Origin: Sediminibacterium sp. UBA657
GTDB taxonomy: Bacteria > Bacteroidota > Bacteroidia > Chitinophagales > Chitinophagaceae
Length of the DNA: 64,000 nucleotides
Assembly: GCA_002299885.1 (NCBI GenBank)
Contig: DBOB01000029.1
Coordinates: forward strand, 1 to 64,000
Direction of reading: 5' to 3'
Shown here: positions 41,504 to 50,422 of the stretch, piece after piece
Position numbering within the stretch: position 1 is the stretch's first letter
Layout of the letters: the number at the start of each line of letters is the position of its first letter
Notes under the pieces: model-generated
What the model saw: only the letters and a program-made list of their open reading frames with translations
What the model was told of the DNA's origin: nothing
Database searches by the model: none
Made by a program: the position numbers and the translations under genes

Positions 41504-42922
41504 TTATATGATTTCTCCTAATAAAGTACCTTTTGTAAAACTGTGAATCTTAACTTTCGCATAGTCTCCTTTTTGATAATTGAAATTGCCTTTCGGAAAA
41601 ACAACTACCTTATTTTGACTATTTCTGCCCATCCATTCTGCTTCATTTCGCTTGCTATTTCCCTCAATCAACACTTCAAATATGCTACCCACATCTCTTT
41701 TATTACTTTCATTGGAAAGTGTCCACTGCACATCTACAATTTCTTGTAACCTTCTTTTCTTGGTCACTAAATCTACATCGTCTTCATATCTTCTTGCAGC
41801 CAATGTACCTGGACGTTCAGAATAAAAATACATATAGCTTAAATCATAATTCGCATATTGTAAAAGGCTAATCGTGTCTTGATGATCCTCCTCAGTTTCG
41901 GTGCAAAAACCAGCAATGATGTCCGAAGTAATACTACAGTTTGGTAGTAGGGCGCGAATACGGTCAATCTTAGCCATATACCATTCTCTGGTATAAGTCC
42001 TGTTCATCAATTGCAACATCCTTGTACTGCCACTTTGAACAGGTAGGTGAATATGTTTGCAAATATTATCATACTTAACAATGGTATGTAAAACTTCGTC
42101 CGTAATATCTTTAGGATGAGAAGTGCTAAAACGAACACGAAGGCTTGGGTCAATTTGTGCCACTTGTTCAAGTAACATAGCAAAAGTGGTGGTGTCATTA
42201 TTTTCTGGATTGCTCCAATAATAACTGTCCACATTTTGACCTAATAATACCACTTCTTTGTATCCTTTTTCAAATAAGTCTTTACATTCTGCAAGGATAG
42301 AATAGGCATCTCTACTGCGCTCACGACCTCTTGTAAAAGGCACTACACAAAAACTACACATATTATTACAGCCACGCATGATGGAAACAAAAGCACTGAT
42401 GCCATTGTTGTCTAGTCGAACAGGTGCAATATCACCATAGGTTTCGTCTCGGCTTAATAATACATTCACTGCTTTTTGTCCAGTGCCTGCATTTGCAATT
42501 AAATCGGGTAGGGTTCTGTAAGCATCCGGCCCAACCACTAAGTCCACCAATTTCTCTTCCTCCAATAATTGCGCTTTTAATCTTTCTGCCATGCAACCCA
42601 ATACACCCACTAGTACGCCTGGGTTGGCTTGTTTTAATCTTCTAAATTCAGTCAATCGCTTGCGAATGGTTAATTCGGCTTTTTCACGAATAGAACAAGT
42701 ATTGATCAGGATTAAATCTGCTATTTCAATATTTTTAGTGCCTCCAAAGCCATTCTTTTCTAAGATAGCTGCAACCACTTCACTATCCGCAAAGTTCATT
42801 GCACAGCCATAACTCTCTACATAGAAGTGCTTTTCGAATACCCCCGGACTAGCCTGACTCGCATAGGCTTCGCCTTGTCTAGCTTCATCCTGGGTTTTAT
42901 CTATGAGTAAATTGGGTTCCAT
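41504..42922 (-). CDS. miaB: tRNA-2-methylthio-N6-dimethylallyladenosine synthase MiaB
   Basis: A radical SAM methylthiotransferase that modifies A37 of tRNAs. I place the start at the ATG at 42922 (472 residues): a consensus promoter ends 18 bases upstream, so the 28-codon extension to 43006 would not be transcribed from it. Features in order: MTTase N-terminal domain with YVESYGCAMNFADSE, NTCSIREKAE and GVLGCMAERL (the second cluster cysteines), then the radical SAM site CNNMCSFC, and the C-terminal TRAM domain. First gene of the leftward envelope operon. Confidence 0.96.
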   Translation of the reverse strand: MEPNLLIDKTQDEARQGEAYASQASPGVFEKHFYVESYGCAMNFADSEVVAAILEKNGFGGTKNIEIADLILINTCSIREKAELTIRKRLTEFRRLKQANPGVLVGVLGCMAERLKAQLLEEEKLVDLVVGPDAYRTLPDLIANAGTGQKAVNVLLSRDETYGDIAPVRLDNNGISAFVSIMRGCNNMCSFCVVPFTRGRERSRDAYSILAECKDLFEKGYKEVVLLGQNVDSYYWSNPENNDTTTFAMLLEQVAQIDPSLRVRFSTSHPKDITDEVLHTIVKYDNICKHIHLPVQSGSTRMLQLMNRTYTREWYMAKIDRIRALLPNCSITSDIIAGFCTETEEDHQDTISLLQYANYDLSYMYFYSERPGTLAARRYEDDVDLVTKKRRLQEIVDVQWTLSNESNKRDVGSIFEVLIEGNSKRNEAEWMGRNSQNKVVVFPKGNFNYQKGDYAKVKIHSFTKGTLLGEII

Positions 42923-42939
42923 GCACTTAATTTGAACTG

Positions 42940-42970
42940 CAAACTTAGTCAAAATATTTTTATGTGTCAA
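42940..42970 (-). promoter_or_regulatory. Promoter of the miaB operon
   Basis: On the minus strand TTG (42970-42968) and TAAGTTTG (42947-42940, exact TAnnTTTG) are 20 bases apart, close to the consensus of 19. Transcription would begin near 42934, about 12 bases before the miaB ATG at 42922. Confidence 0.62.
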
Positions 42971-43103
42971 CTTGTCAGACAAAATTCCTAATCCTTTGAT
43001 ATACAAATGATTAAAATCGGCTAACTTATATTGCGATAAATTTTATATAAAGCTATTAATCAATCGATTATTGAGTAGTTTGTATATTTATAAAAATTTG
43101 CCC

Positions 43104-44096
43104 ATGACCAAAGGATTGATATGTTTATTGACTGTTTTTTGTTTGAACAGTCTAAATGCGCAAGACTTGGTGTTGGCAAAATTGAGATCCGAGACTTCAA
43201 GGAATATTAAAAAAGATACAGATACAGCCAACTGGAATTGGAAACATGGGGGTTTGTTCAATTTAAATGTCGCACAAAGTTCATTGAGCAATTGGGCAGC
43301 GGGAGGTGATAACTTTAACATGAACATCAACAGTTTTTTTAATTATTATGCATTCTATAAAAAAGAAAGACAATCTTGGGACAATAATTTAGACGTAAAT
43401 CTTGGATTTGTTCAGTCCACATCACAAGGTGGAAGAAAGAATGATGACCGCTTTGATCTACTTAGTAAGTATGGTTATAAAATGGACACAGTGGGAAAAT
43501 GGTATCTCTCTGGTTTATTTAATTTCCGTTCTCAGCTTTTTGATGGTTATAGTTTTAGCGGCAATAAAGCAACTTTTACCTCTTCATTTTTTGCCCCTGC
43601 TTATATGATTATATCTGCTGGTTTGGATTATAAGCCTAACAAAGATTTTTCAGTCTTCTTTTCTCCTTTAACATCAAGAACGACATTGGTTTTAAATAAA
43701 AGCTTATCAAACCAAGGTAAATATGGTGTGGATTCAGGATCTATGGTAAAGCGAGAAACAGGTTTGTTTGTTACTGTAAACTATAATAAAGTCATTGCTA
43801 CAAATATTACTTATAGGGGTCGTGCAGATTTTTTCTCTAATTACTATGACAAACCTGAGAATGTTAATTTATACATGACCAATTTATTTACATTCAAGAT
43901 CAATAAATACTTTTCTGCAACTTATAGTTTGGATTTAATTTATGATGATAAGATTCGCATTTTTGGCCCACTCAAAAAATCACCAGGGTTACAAACCAAG
44001 AGTATTATAGGTATTGGTTATTCCAGAAACCTTGCTGTTAAGAAAAAGGTCATAGTTGCAAAGCCAAAGCAAGCGCCATTAACAAGTGGCGAATAA
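43104..44096 (+). CDS. DUF3078 family outer-membrane-type protein
   Basis: A 330-residue exported protein from the ATG at 43104. A TTG 11 codons upstream gives an unlikely N-terminus ahead of the signal MTKGLICLLTVFCLNSLNAQ. The DUF3078 hallmark is clear: WKHGGLFNLNVAQSSLSNWAAGGDN. Then come many short amphipathic strands and GYSRNLAV near the end, as expected for a barrel of the outer membrane. A KKKVIVAKPKQAP tail is polar. Function unknown. It ends 8 bases before the end of convergent purK. Confidence 0.87.
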   Translation: MTKGLICLLTVFCLNSLNAQDLVLAKLRSETSRNIKKDTDTANWNWKHGGLFNLNVAQSSLSNWAAGGDNFNMNINSFFNYYAFYKKERQSWDNNLDVNLGFVQSTSQGGRKNDDRFDLLSKYGYKMDTVGKWYLSGLFNFRSQLFDGYSFSGNKATFTSSFFAPAYMIISAGLDYKPNKDFSVFFSPLTSRTTLVLNKSLSNQGKYGVDSGSMVKRETGLFVTVNYNKVIATNITYRGRADFFSNYYDKPENVNLYMTNLFTFKINKYFSATYSLDLIYDDKIRIFGPLKKSPGLQTKSIIGIGYSRNLAVKKKVIVAKPKQAPLTSGE

Positions 44097-44104
44097 TAAA
44101 GTAG

Positions 44105-45226
44105 CTATTTGCTAATCACTTTAAGGGTATGCTTAATTTTATTCGCTTTATGTGTTAAGTCCTGGTAGTCATTGCTCATTATTGTAACATGCCCCATTTT
44201 TCTGCCTGGCTTTGTGGTGGTTTTACCATACAGGTGTACAAACACATTCTCCATCTTCAACACTTCGTCTAAGCCTTCATATACTACTTCACCACTATAA
44301 CCTTCTGCGCCAATTAGATTCACAATGGCACTTGGTAAAATAGGTGCAGGGTTGCCTAAAGGGTAATCTAAAATAATTCTTAACAACATATCATATTGAC
44401 TGCAGTAATTAGCTTCAATAGAATGGTGCCCACTATTATGTACTCTTGGTGCAGTTTCATTTACAAAGATTTCTCCATTTTGATCTACAAATAATTCAAT
44501 AGCAAAAAGGCCTGGACTCTTTAAAGATTGTACTACTTTTCTGGCAATTGCTTCTGCTTTCCAAAGTTGCTTCTCTTCAATTTTTGCAGGACTTAATTGG
44601 TAATCCAATAAATTGTATACTTGGTCAAATACCATTTCGGCAGGAGGGAAGATGACTGTTTCACCTTTTGCATTCATGCCTACAATCAATGCCAATTCTT
44701 TTACAATAGATACTTTTTCTTCTAAAACAGCAGGGGCATCAAAGCCCAATGCAATGGCTTTTTCATCTTCAATCACTTGAACACCCTTGCCATCATATCC
44801 GCCCTCGGCTAATTTGTGGACTGCAGGTAATAAACTTAAGTGCTTATGAATTTCATTGACTGAATGGGTGATCACAAAATTGGAAGTTGGAATTGCATTG
44901 TCTGCATAAAATTGTTTTTGAGCTATTTTATTTTTAATAGTTCTGATGGCCGATGGGGTTGGATAAATTTTTACACCTTCTTTTTCAAGTTGTGTCAATG
45001 CATCCACATTTACAGCTTCAATCTCAATGGTCAATGCGTCTAATTGCTTTCCAAATTGATATACCGTATCATAATCTAAGATATCGCCTTCTGAAAAATG
45101 ATGGCATAAATGAGCTGCTGGGCAGTTGGGATCCTTCTCTAATACATAGGTTGTTAAATCATAGTTCGCTGCTGCTTGTAAAAGCATCCTTCCCAATTGT
45201 CCTCCGCCTAAAATACCTACCTTCAT
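44105..45226 (-). CDS. purK: 5-(carboxyamino)imidazole ribonucleotide synthase
   Basis: Carboxylates AIR using ATP and bicarbonate in purine synthesis. The 373 residues start with the Rossmann-like KVGILGGGQLGRMLLQAA. ATP-grasp features follow: KLAEGGYDGKGV, the VLEEKVSI loop and FAIELFVDQNGEIFVNETAPRVHNSGH with the metal-binding glutamates. The length is standard. The usual partner purE is not beside it in this window. A single gene, divergent from the ABC ATPase gene. Confidence 0.96.
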   Translation of the reverse strand: MKVGILGGGQLGRMLLQAAANYDLTTYVLEKDPNCPAAHLCHHFSEGDILDYDTVYQFGKQLDALTIEIEAVNVDALTQLEKEGVKIYPTPSAIRTIKNKIAQKQFYADNAIPTSNFVITHSVNEIHKHLSLLPAVHKLAEGGYDGKGVQVIEDEKAIALGFDAPAVLEEKVSIVKELALIVGMNAKGETVIFPPAEMVFDQVYNLLDYQLSPAKIEEKQLWKAEAIARKVVQSLKSPGLFAIELFVDQNGEIFVNETAPRVHNSGHHSIEANYCSQYDMLLRIILDYPLGNPAPILPSAIVNLIGAEGYSGEVVYEGLDEVLKMENVFVHLYGKTTTKPGRKMGHVTIMSNDYQDLTHKANKIKHTLKVISK

Positions 45227-45265
45227 AAAGCTAATTTTGATAGGGCAAATATAAGTTAGTTAGGT

Positions 45266-45273
45266 TATTTTTG
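45266..45273 (+). promoter_or_regulatory. Bacteroidota -7 promoter element
   Basis: TATTTTTG, an exact TAnnTTTG match, lies 27 bases upstream of the ATG at 45301. It covers the alternative TTG start at 45271, which therefore cannot be used from this promoter. Confidence 0.5.
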
Positions 45274-45300
45274 CTAAAGAACGATTTAATACAAGTATTC

Positions 45301-46062
45301 ATGAAAGAACCCATCATTCAGGTAAAGGATTTAACTAAGTCCTACGGCGACTTTGAAGCAGTTAGAGGCATTAGCTTTGAAGTGTATAAAGGAGAAATAT
45401 TCGGCTTGTTGGGGCCAAATGGTGCAGGAAAATCTACCACATTAGAAATCATTGAAACCCTAAGGCAAAAGTCTGGAGGGACAGTCATAGTGGATGGGAT
45501 GAATTTAGATACAGATCCGGAGGCCATTAAAAAGATCATTGGAGTACAATTACAAACCGCAGGTTTTTATCCTAATTTGAATTTAACAGAGCTCATACAC
45601 TTATTTGTTGGATTGTATCAGATGGAGATGGATCCGATGGAACTTCTTGCTAAAGTAGATTTAGTTGATAAAGCAAAATCCAAGTTCAAGGAATTGAGTG
45701 GGGGACAGAAGCAAAGATTTTCAATCGCTACTACATTGATCAATCGTCCAAAAATTATTTTCTTAGATGAGCCTACAACAGGTCTAGATCCTCAAGCTAG
45801 AAGAAATCTTTGGGATTTAATTCTAGCAATTAGAAACAACGGCACTACTGTTATTATTACAACACATTATATGGACGAAGCAGAAGTATTATGTGATAGA
45901 GTTGCGATTATAGATAGTGGTAAAATAATTGGTATCAATTCGCCGAATCAATTGATAGATGAGTTGGTAGAAAGTGGATTTGAAAAAGTAAAAGAAGTGA
46001 AGAAGGCCAATTTAGAAGATGTCTTTATTCATATGACAGGAAAACAATTAAGAGAAGCTTAA
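45301..46062 (+). CDS. ABC transporter ATP-binding protein
   Basis: A 253-residue ATPase of the ABC-2 exporter type (CcmA/NatA/DrrA-like). Walker A GPNGAGKS, the Q-loop in GVQLQTAGFYPNL, the signature LSGGQKQR, Walker B IIFLDEPTTGLDP and the H-loop ITTHYMDEAE are all intact. The C-terminal tail ends with NLEDVFIHMTGKQLREA, typical of this class. The promoter position favours the ATG at 45301. No permease gene lies next to it in the window. It probably works with a membrane partner encoded elsewhere. Confidence 0.93.
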   Translation: MKEPIIQVKDLTKSYGDFEAVRGISFEVYKGEIFGLLGPNGAGKSTTLEIIETLRQKSGGTVIVDGMNLDTDPEAIKKIIGVQLQTAGFYPNLNLTELIHLFVGLYQMEMDPMELLAKVDLVDKAKSKFKELSGGQKQRFSIATTLINRPKIIFLDEPTTGLDPQARRNLWDLILAIRNNGTTVIITTHYMDEAEVLCDRVAIIDSGKIIGINSPNQLIDELVESGFEKVKEVKKANLEDVFIHMTGKQLREA

Positions 46063-46073
46063 AATATTAAATT

Positions 46074-46601
46074 ATGACATTAGATCCAAAGTATCCCATC
46101 GGGAAGTATGAAATGAAGCCTTATTCTGAAGCCACAAAAAATGAATGGATCAATGCATTAAGGCATTTGCCAAAAGATCTAGAAATGGCTGTATTGAATT
46201 TAGATAAAGTACATTTAGACACCCCATATAGAGAGGGCGGTTGGACTGTACAACAACTAGTACATCATATTGCAGACAGTCATATGAATGCATTTGCAAG
46301 ATTTAAATTAGGACTGACCGAGGAAGTGCCAACGATAAAAGCATATGATGAAAATAAGTGGGTGTCTATGGCAGATGTTTTGGATACACCCATTAATTAT
46401 TCAATGACCTTATTGCATGCATTGCATGAAAGATGGGCAAATTTATTGACTAGTTTAACAGAAGAACAATGGCAAAGAAAATTATTTCATCCTGGTAGAA
46501 ATGCCGAAGTAAGTTTATGGGATTTGTTTGCTATATATGCATGGCATGGTAAACATCATGTAGCGCATATTACCACTTTAAGAGCCAACAAAGGCTGGTA
46601 A
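46074..46601 (+). CDS. DinB/YfiT-like putative metal-dependent hydrolase or transferase
   Basis: A 175-residue four-helix protein of the DinB superfamily that resembles Bacillus YfiT (BstA-like). Histidines for a metal site are placed as in the family: GWTVQQLVHHIADSHMNAF in helix 2 and YAWHGKHHVAHI near the C-terminus. YfiT-like proteins were linked to bacillithiol transfer; activity here is inferred. It lies 11 bases after the ABC ATPase gene, probably in one transcript, and meets folC head-on with 2 bases between. Confidence 0.87.
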   Translation: MTLDPKYPIGKYEMKPYSEATKNEWINALRHLPKDLEMAVLNLDKVHLDTPYREGGWTVQQLVHHIADSHMNAFARFKLGLTEEVPTIKAYDENKWVSMADVLDTPINYSMTLLHALHERWANLLTSLTEEQWQRKLFHPGRNAEVSLWDLFAIYAWHGKHHVAHITTLRANKGW

Positions 46602-46603
46602 AT

Positions 46604-47929
46604 TTATACATATCTAGTTCTGTCAACCTCGGCAACTAAAAATACACTGCCAATCACAAGAATCAAATCTTGGTGGTTGGCATTTTTTATAGCAGCATCT
46701 AAAGCGATATTTACATCTTCAAAAGCATGTCCATTTAAACCAATTGTATTGGCTTCTGCTGCTAATTCATCTACAGGCAATGCCCTTGGAATATGAGATT
46801 GTGTGAAATAATACTTTGCATTTTTAGGAAGTAATTCAAGTACGGCTTTTATATCTTTATCCTTTACCATGCCCGTGACAATATGTAGTTGTTGGTAATG
46901 CAAGGAGGTCAACTGTTCTAATAATGCATGAATACCATGTTCATTATGGGCCACATCTAAAATGACTCTGGGGCTATCTTGAATGCATTCCCATCTACCC
47001 ATTAACCCATTATTTTTTTTAACCTGTGACAATGCTTTTAATACTTTACTCGCTGTTAGCTTCCAGCCCATGGTAGAAAGTAATTGTGCTGCAACCAATA
47101 CTGCCTTTAAATTTTTAGCTTGGTATTTTGCAGGAAGATCACATTCAATAGTGAAATTTTTTGGAAATAAGGGAGCGTCTAATAAATGTATAAGGGGTTG
47201 ATTGAATTCAAATAAGGCATTCTGCCAATTGTTTTGAAAGTTTTTAAATTCAATAAATTCTTCTGCAAAATAAATAGGTGCATTTTCTTTATTGGCCTTG
47301 TCTTCAAATACTTTTTTTGTAGCTGGATCTAATGCGCCTATGACAACGGGAGTACCATTTTTAATGATCCCGGCTTTCTCAGAAGCAATGGCTTCCAAAG
47401 TATTTCCAAGTAAAGCCATATGGTCGAATCCAATATTGGTAATGATAGAAAGTTCTGGACTAATCACATTCGTACTGTCTAATCTACCTCCTAATCCTGT
47501 TTCAATGATTGCGATATCCACTTTTTGTTCTGCAAAATAATCGAAAGCCATGCCTACTGTGATTTCAAAAAAAGAGGGTTCAATTTTTTCAATACAAGGT
47601 TTTATTTTATTGGTGAAGTCAATCACAAAATCTTGACTGCACATTTGTCCATTCACTTTGATACGCTCTATAAAATCATATAGATGTGGTGAAGTGTATA
47701 AACCTGTTTTATAACCAGCTTCTTGAAAAATGGAAGCAAGCATATGGCTAGTGGAACCTTTTCCGTTGGTGCCTGCAATATGAATGGTCTTGATTTTTTT
47801 TTCTGGATGTCCAAGAAATTTACAAATAGCAATGGTATTGTCTAAATTCGGTTTGATTGCAGCAGCGCCAATCCTGCTAAACATAGGTAGCCTAGCATAT
47901 AAATAGTCAATCGTTTCTTGATACCGCAT
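46604..47929 (-). CDS. folC: Folylpolyglutamate synthase / dihydrofolate synthase
   Basis: Adds glutamate to folates and, in most bacteria, makes dihydrofolate. The 441 residues contain the Mur-ligase style P-loop IAGTNGKGSTSHM, LYTSPHLYDFIERI, the IIETGLGGRLDSTN motif and NIGFDHMALLGNTLEAIASEKAGI. A C-terminal domain with ILDVAHNEHGI is typical of FolC. It is the last gene of a leftward run and follows the TonB-like gene by 14 bases. Confidence 0.96.
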   Translation of the reverse strand: MRYQETIDYLYARLPMFSRIGAAAIKPNLDNTIAICKFLGHPEKKIKTIHIAGTNGKGSTSHMLASIFQEAGYKTGLYTSPHLYDFIERIKVNGQMCSQDFVIDFTNKIKPCIEKIEPSFFEITVGMAFDYFAEQKVDIAIIETGLGGRLDSTNVISPELSIITNIGFDHMALLGNTLEAIASEKAGIIKNGTPVVIGALDPATKKVFEDKANKENAPIYFAEEFIEFKNFQNNWQNALFEFNQPLIHLLDAPLFPKNFTIECDLPAKYQAKNLKAVLVAAQLLSTMGWKLTASKVLKALSQVKKNNGLMGRWECIQDSPRVILDVAHNEHGIHALLEQLTSLHYQQLHIVTGMVKDKDIKAVLELLPKNAKYYFTQSHIPRALPVDELAAEANTIGLNGHAFEDVNIALDAAIKNANHQDLILVIGSVFLVAEVDRTRYV

Positions 47930-47943
47930 ACAGATTGGGTGGC

Positions 47944-48726
47944 TTATTGAAGATCGAATTTGAATTTCACTGTCACAATTGAACTATGATCAGCCGAATT
48001 GAAATTAATTTTTGTCAAGTATTCCACAATTGCTCTTTTGTATTTTGAGTCATTGGAAGAGGAGCCTCTTGAAATTTGGATAAACTTTCCAACACCATTT
48101 GGATTCACTTCTATTTCTGCATAAATAGTTGCAGGGGGAACATCTCCATTAAATGAATAGGTCTTTGTAACACGGCGGTCACCTTTGGTTACAAAAGGTC
48201 CGCCGCTACCTGAATAGGATTTGCCATCAATAGAGCCATTTGCTGCACCTTGATCGCCTTTGCCTCCAGCAATGCCTTGATCCTTCACAGCATTGTAACT
48301 ATCTTGATTGTTGCCGCCATTGCCGTTACCACCTGCATATTTACCCATCAAGGCTTTTGGCTTAGCTGGTATAGGAGCTGGATTGTTTTTTGCAATTGTT
48401 TTTACTTTACCAGAACGAATTGCTTCGTCGCTTGGGTCATTTGAAACTGTATTAATTTTTGAAGCATTGCTTGATGCCACTTTAGCAGATCTTGAAGTGG
48501 AGCCTTGCTCTGGGGCAGGAGCAGATTTGCTCTTAGGAGGGATCTCTCCAGCACCAGTATTGCTATTGCCTAAATTCACTTCCATATATTCTGGTAAGGG
48601 AGGTATTACTGTTGGTGCGGGTTCCTGCCATTTTAAAACAAAAAAGATGAGTGAGAGTCCAAGACAGATAAGTCCAGTATAGACTGCAGCTTTAATATTC
48701 TTTTCTTGTTCAAAACTCAATTGCAT
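47944..48726 (-). CDS. TonB-like energy transducer protein
   Basis: A 260-residue protein with one N-terminal membrane helix (about 13-30), a long low-complexity periplasmic linker rich in Pro, Ser, Gly, Asn and Lys (about 35-180), and a C-terminal TonB-like fold. The last part (about 190-260) has PPATIYAEIEVNPNGVGKFIQI and ends IVTVKFKFDLQ. TonB couples the proton gradient to outer-membrane receptors. No exbB or exbD lies beside it in this window, which is unusual for a TonB gene in this phylum. It precedes folC. Confidence 0.82.
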   Translation of the reverse strand: MQLSFEQEKNIKAAVYTGLICLGLSLIFFVLKWQEPAPTVIPPLPEYMEVNLGNSNTGAGEIPPKSKSAPAPEQGSTSRSAKVASSNASKINTVSNDPSDEAIRSGKVKTIAKNNPAPIPAKPKALMGKYAGGNGNGGNNQDSYNAVKDQGIAGGKGDQGAANGSIDGKSYSGSGGPFVTKGDRRVTKTYSFNGDVPPATIYAEIEVNPNGVGKFIQISRGSSSNDSKYKRAIVEYLTKINFNSADHSSIVTVKFKFDLQ

Positions 48727-48735
48727 AGCTTAAAA

Positions 48736-49500
48736 TTAATGGAAAAAAACGTCATATCCCAATCTAAGCAAGGTGGCTACGATCACAATTAAGAAAATTT
48801 TACGAATAAATTGGTTGCCCTTCTTTAAAGCCATTCTAGAACCAAAAAATCCGCCAGTGGCATTACAAATTGACATTGGGATGGCAACAGGCCAAAGTAT
48901 CACGCCCTTGCCAATGAATAAGATCAAGGAGCCAAGATTCGTAGAGAGGTTTACAATTTTTGCATGGGCGCTCGCATTTAAGAAGTCGTATCCCAAAATG
49001 GAAATAAATGCCAATACAAATAAGCTTCCAGCACCAGGACCAATAAAGCCATCATAAAATCCAATGAATAGACAAATTAATACGCCTTTGAGTGTAGCAT
49101 ACTTTATATGATCTTTTTGCAAAGATTGACCAAGGTCTTTTTTGGTAAAAGTATAAATTGCCATAACGAGCAATACAAAAAAAATCACTGGCTTCATAAA
49201 TTGGCTGCTCATTCTGGTAAGCAATAAAGAACCAGAGAAAGATGCGATGAATGCGATGCTTGTAAAAAGAAGTATTCTTAAAAGAGGAATTTTAACTCTT
49301 TGTAAATATTGATAGGTCGCAAAACAAGTGCCAATAAAAGAGGGTACTTTAAGTGTACCAATAACGGTTGATACTGCTTGCGTTGGCATCAAAATTAACC
49401 CTGCTGGCACTTGTATCAAGCCACCACCGCCCACCACAGCATCCACATAGCCTGCTAAAAAGGCAATCAAACATAGTAAAATGATGGTGCTAAGTTCCAT
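48736..49500 (-). CDS. TSUP family (TauE/SafE-like) transporter
   Basis: A 254-residue inner-membrane protein with about eight hydrophobic helices. The family signature appears twice as internal repeats: FLAGYVDAVVGGGGLIQVPAGL at the N-terminus and LFIGFYDGFIGPGAGSLFVLAF in the middle. TSUP proteins export sulfite, sulfoacetate or related anions; the substrate here is unknown. It overlaps the upstream EamA transporter gene by 11 bases and precedes the TonB-like gene by 9 bases, so it is in one operon. Confidence 0.9.
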   Translation of the reverse strand: MELSTIILLCLIAFLAGYVDAVVGGGGLIQVPAGLILMPTQAVSTVIGTLKVPSFIGTCFATYQYLQRVKIPLLRILLFTSIAFIASFSGSLLLTRMSSQFMKPVIFFVLLVMAIYTFTKKDLGQSLQKDHIKYATLKGVLICLFIGFYDGFIGPGAGSLFVLAFISILGYDFLNASAHAKIVNLSTNLGSLILFIGKGVILWPVAIPMSICNATGGFFGSRMALKKGNQFIRKIFLIVIVATLLRLGYDVFFH

Positions 49501-50410
49501 GCTTTATTTTTGATGGCCAGGTGTTGATTACGATTCCAGAAACAATAATCACACCACTAATAATTTGAAAAATATTAAATTTTTCGTTCAAAATAAATAG
49601 TGCTTCAATGGAACTAAGAAATGGAATTAAAGTACCAAATAGGGCAGTCTTTGCAGACCCCATTCTGTGAATAGCATTATTCCATAATAAATAGGCAATG
49701 GTGGAGTTGCCTATTCCTAAATATAAAATAATGAATAAAAGCTGTTTGTTAAAATGAACAGGTTGGATATAATTCATTTCATAAATAGCAAATGGACATA
49801 ATAAAATAGTGCCTAATGCAAAAAGTACGAGCAAAAAACTATTGTTTGAAATACCAATTGGTTTTTTACGAACAAATACATTGTAAGTTCCAAAACATAT
49901 ACCAGCACCAATCATCCATAAATCACCTGTTGCAATTTTAAAGTGCAGCAAAGTATTCAGGTCACCTTTACTTAACAAAACTAAAATGCCCATAATACCT
50001 AAGACAATCCCTGTGATACTTTTCCAATTTAATTTTTCTTGTACGAGCCATGCTGCAAGTAAAGTAGCAACAATCGGATGAATCGTTGATCCAAACAATG
50101 CCATATTGATGGCTGTTGTATAATGTCCTGCTTGGTAAATCATTGTGTTGTATATCGCAATACCCACAAGTGCCATCCAGAAAAAATAACTAAAATTGGC
50201 CTTGAATAATTGTTTTTCTTTCTTAAAATTATGAATTGCAAATGGGAACATCGATATGGTTGCAATAGACCATCTAAAAAAAGCAAGACTGATTGGGCCA
50301 GCCAAATGAATTGCGTACCTAGAAATGATAAAATTACCTGACCAGATGATACATGCAGTAATTGCAAGTATTGTCCCTATTTGAAATTCTTTATTGTAAT
50401 GTCTTTTCAA
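49490..50410 (-). CDS. EamA/DMT family transporter
   Basis: A 306-residue protein with ten hydrophobic helices arranged as two EamA repeats of five; each repeat has a similar pattern (ITACIIWSGNFIISRYA and IGAGICFGTYNVFVRK). EamA proteins export or import small metabolites; no substrate can be deduced. The start codon is TTG at 50410, as no in-frame ATG is present before the first helix. It overlaps the downstream TSUP gene by 11 bases and follows the radical SAM gene by 12 bases. Confidence 0.9.
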   Translation of the reverse strand: MKRHYNKEFQIGTILAITACIIWSGNFIISRYAIHLAGPISLAFFRWSIATISMFPFAIHNFKKEKQLFKANFSYFFWMALVGIAIYNTMIYQAGHYTTAINMALFGSTIHPIVATLLAAWLVQEKLNWKSITGIVLGIMGILVLLSKGDLNTLLHFKIATGDLWMIGAGICFGTYNVFVRKKPIGISNNSFLLVLFALGTILLCPFAIYEMNYIQPVHFNKQLLFIILYLGIGNSTIAYLLWNNAIHRMGSAKTALFGTLIPFLSSIEALFILNEKFNIFQIISGVIIVSGIVINTWPSKIKHGT

Positions 50411-50422
50411 AATGGATCCAAA

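Noticed and set aside
42923..43006. 28-codon N-terminal extension of MiaB
   Set aside because: A good promoter (42970-42940) predicts a transcript start downstream of the extension, and the added residues do not resemble MiaB.
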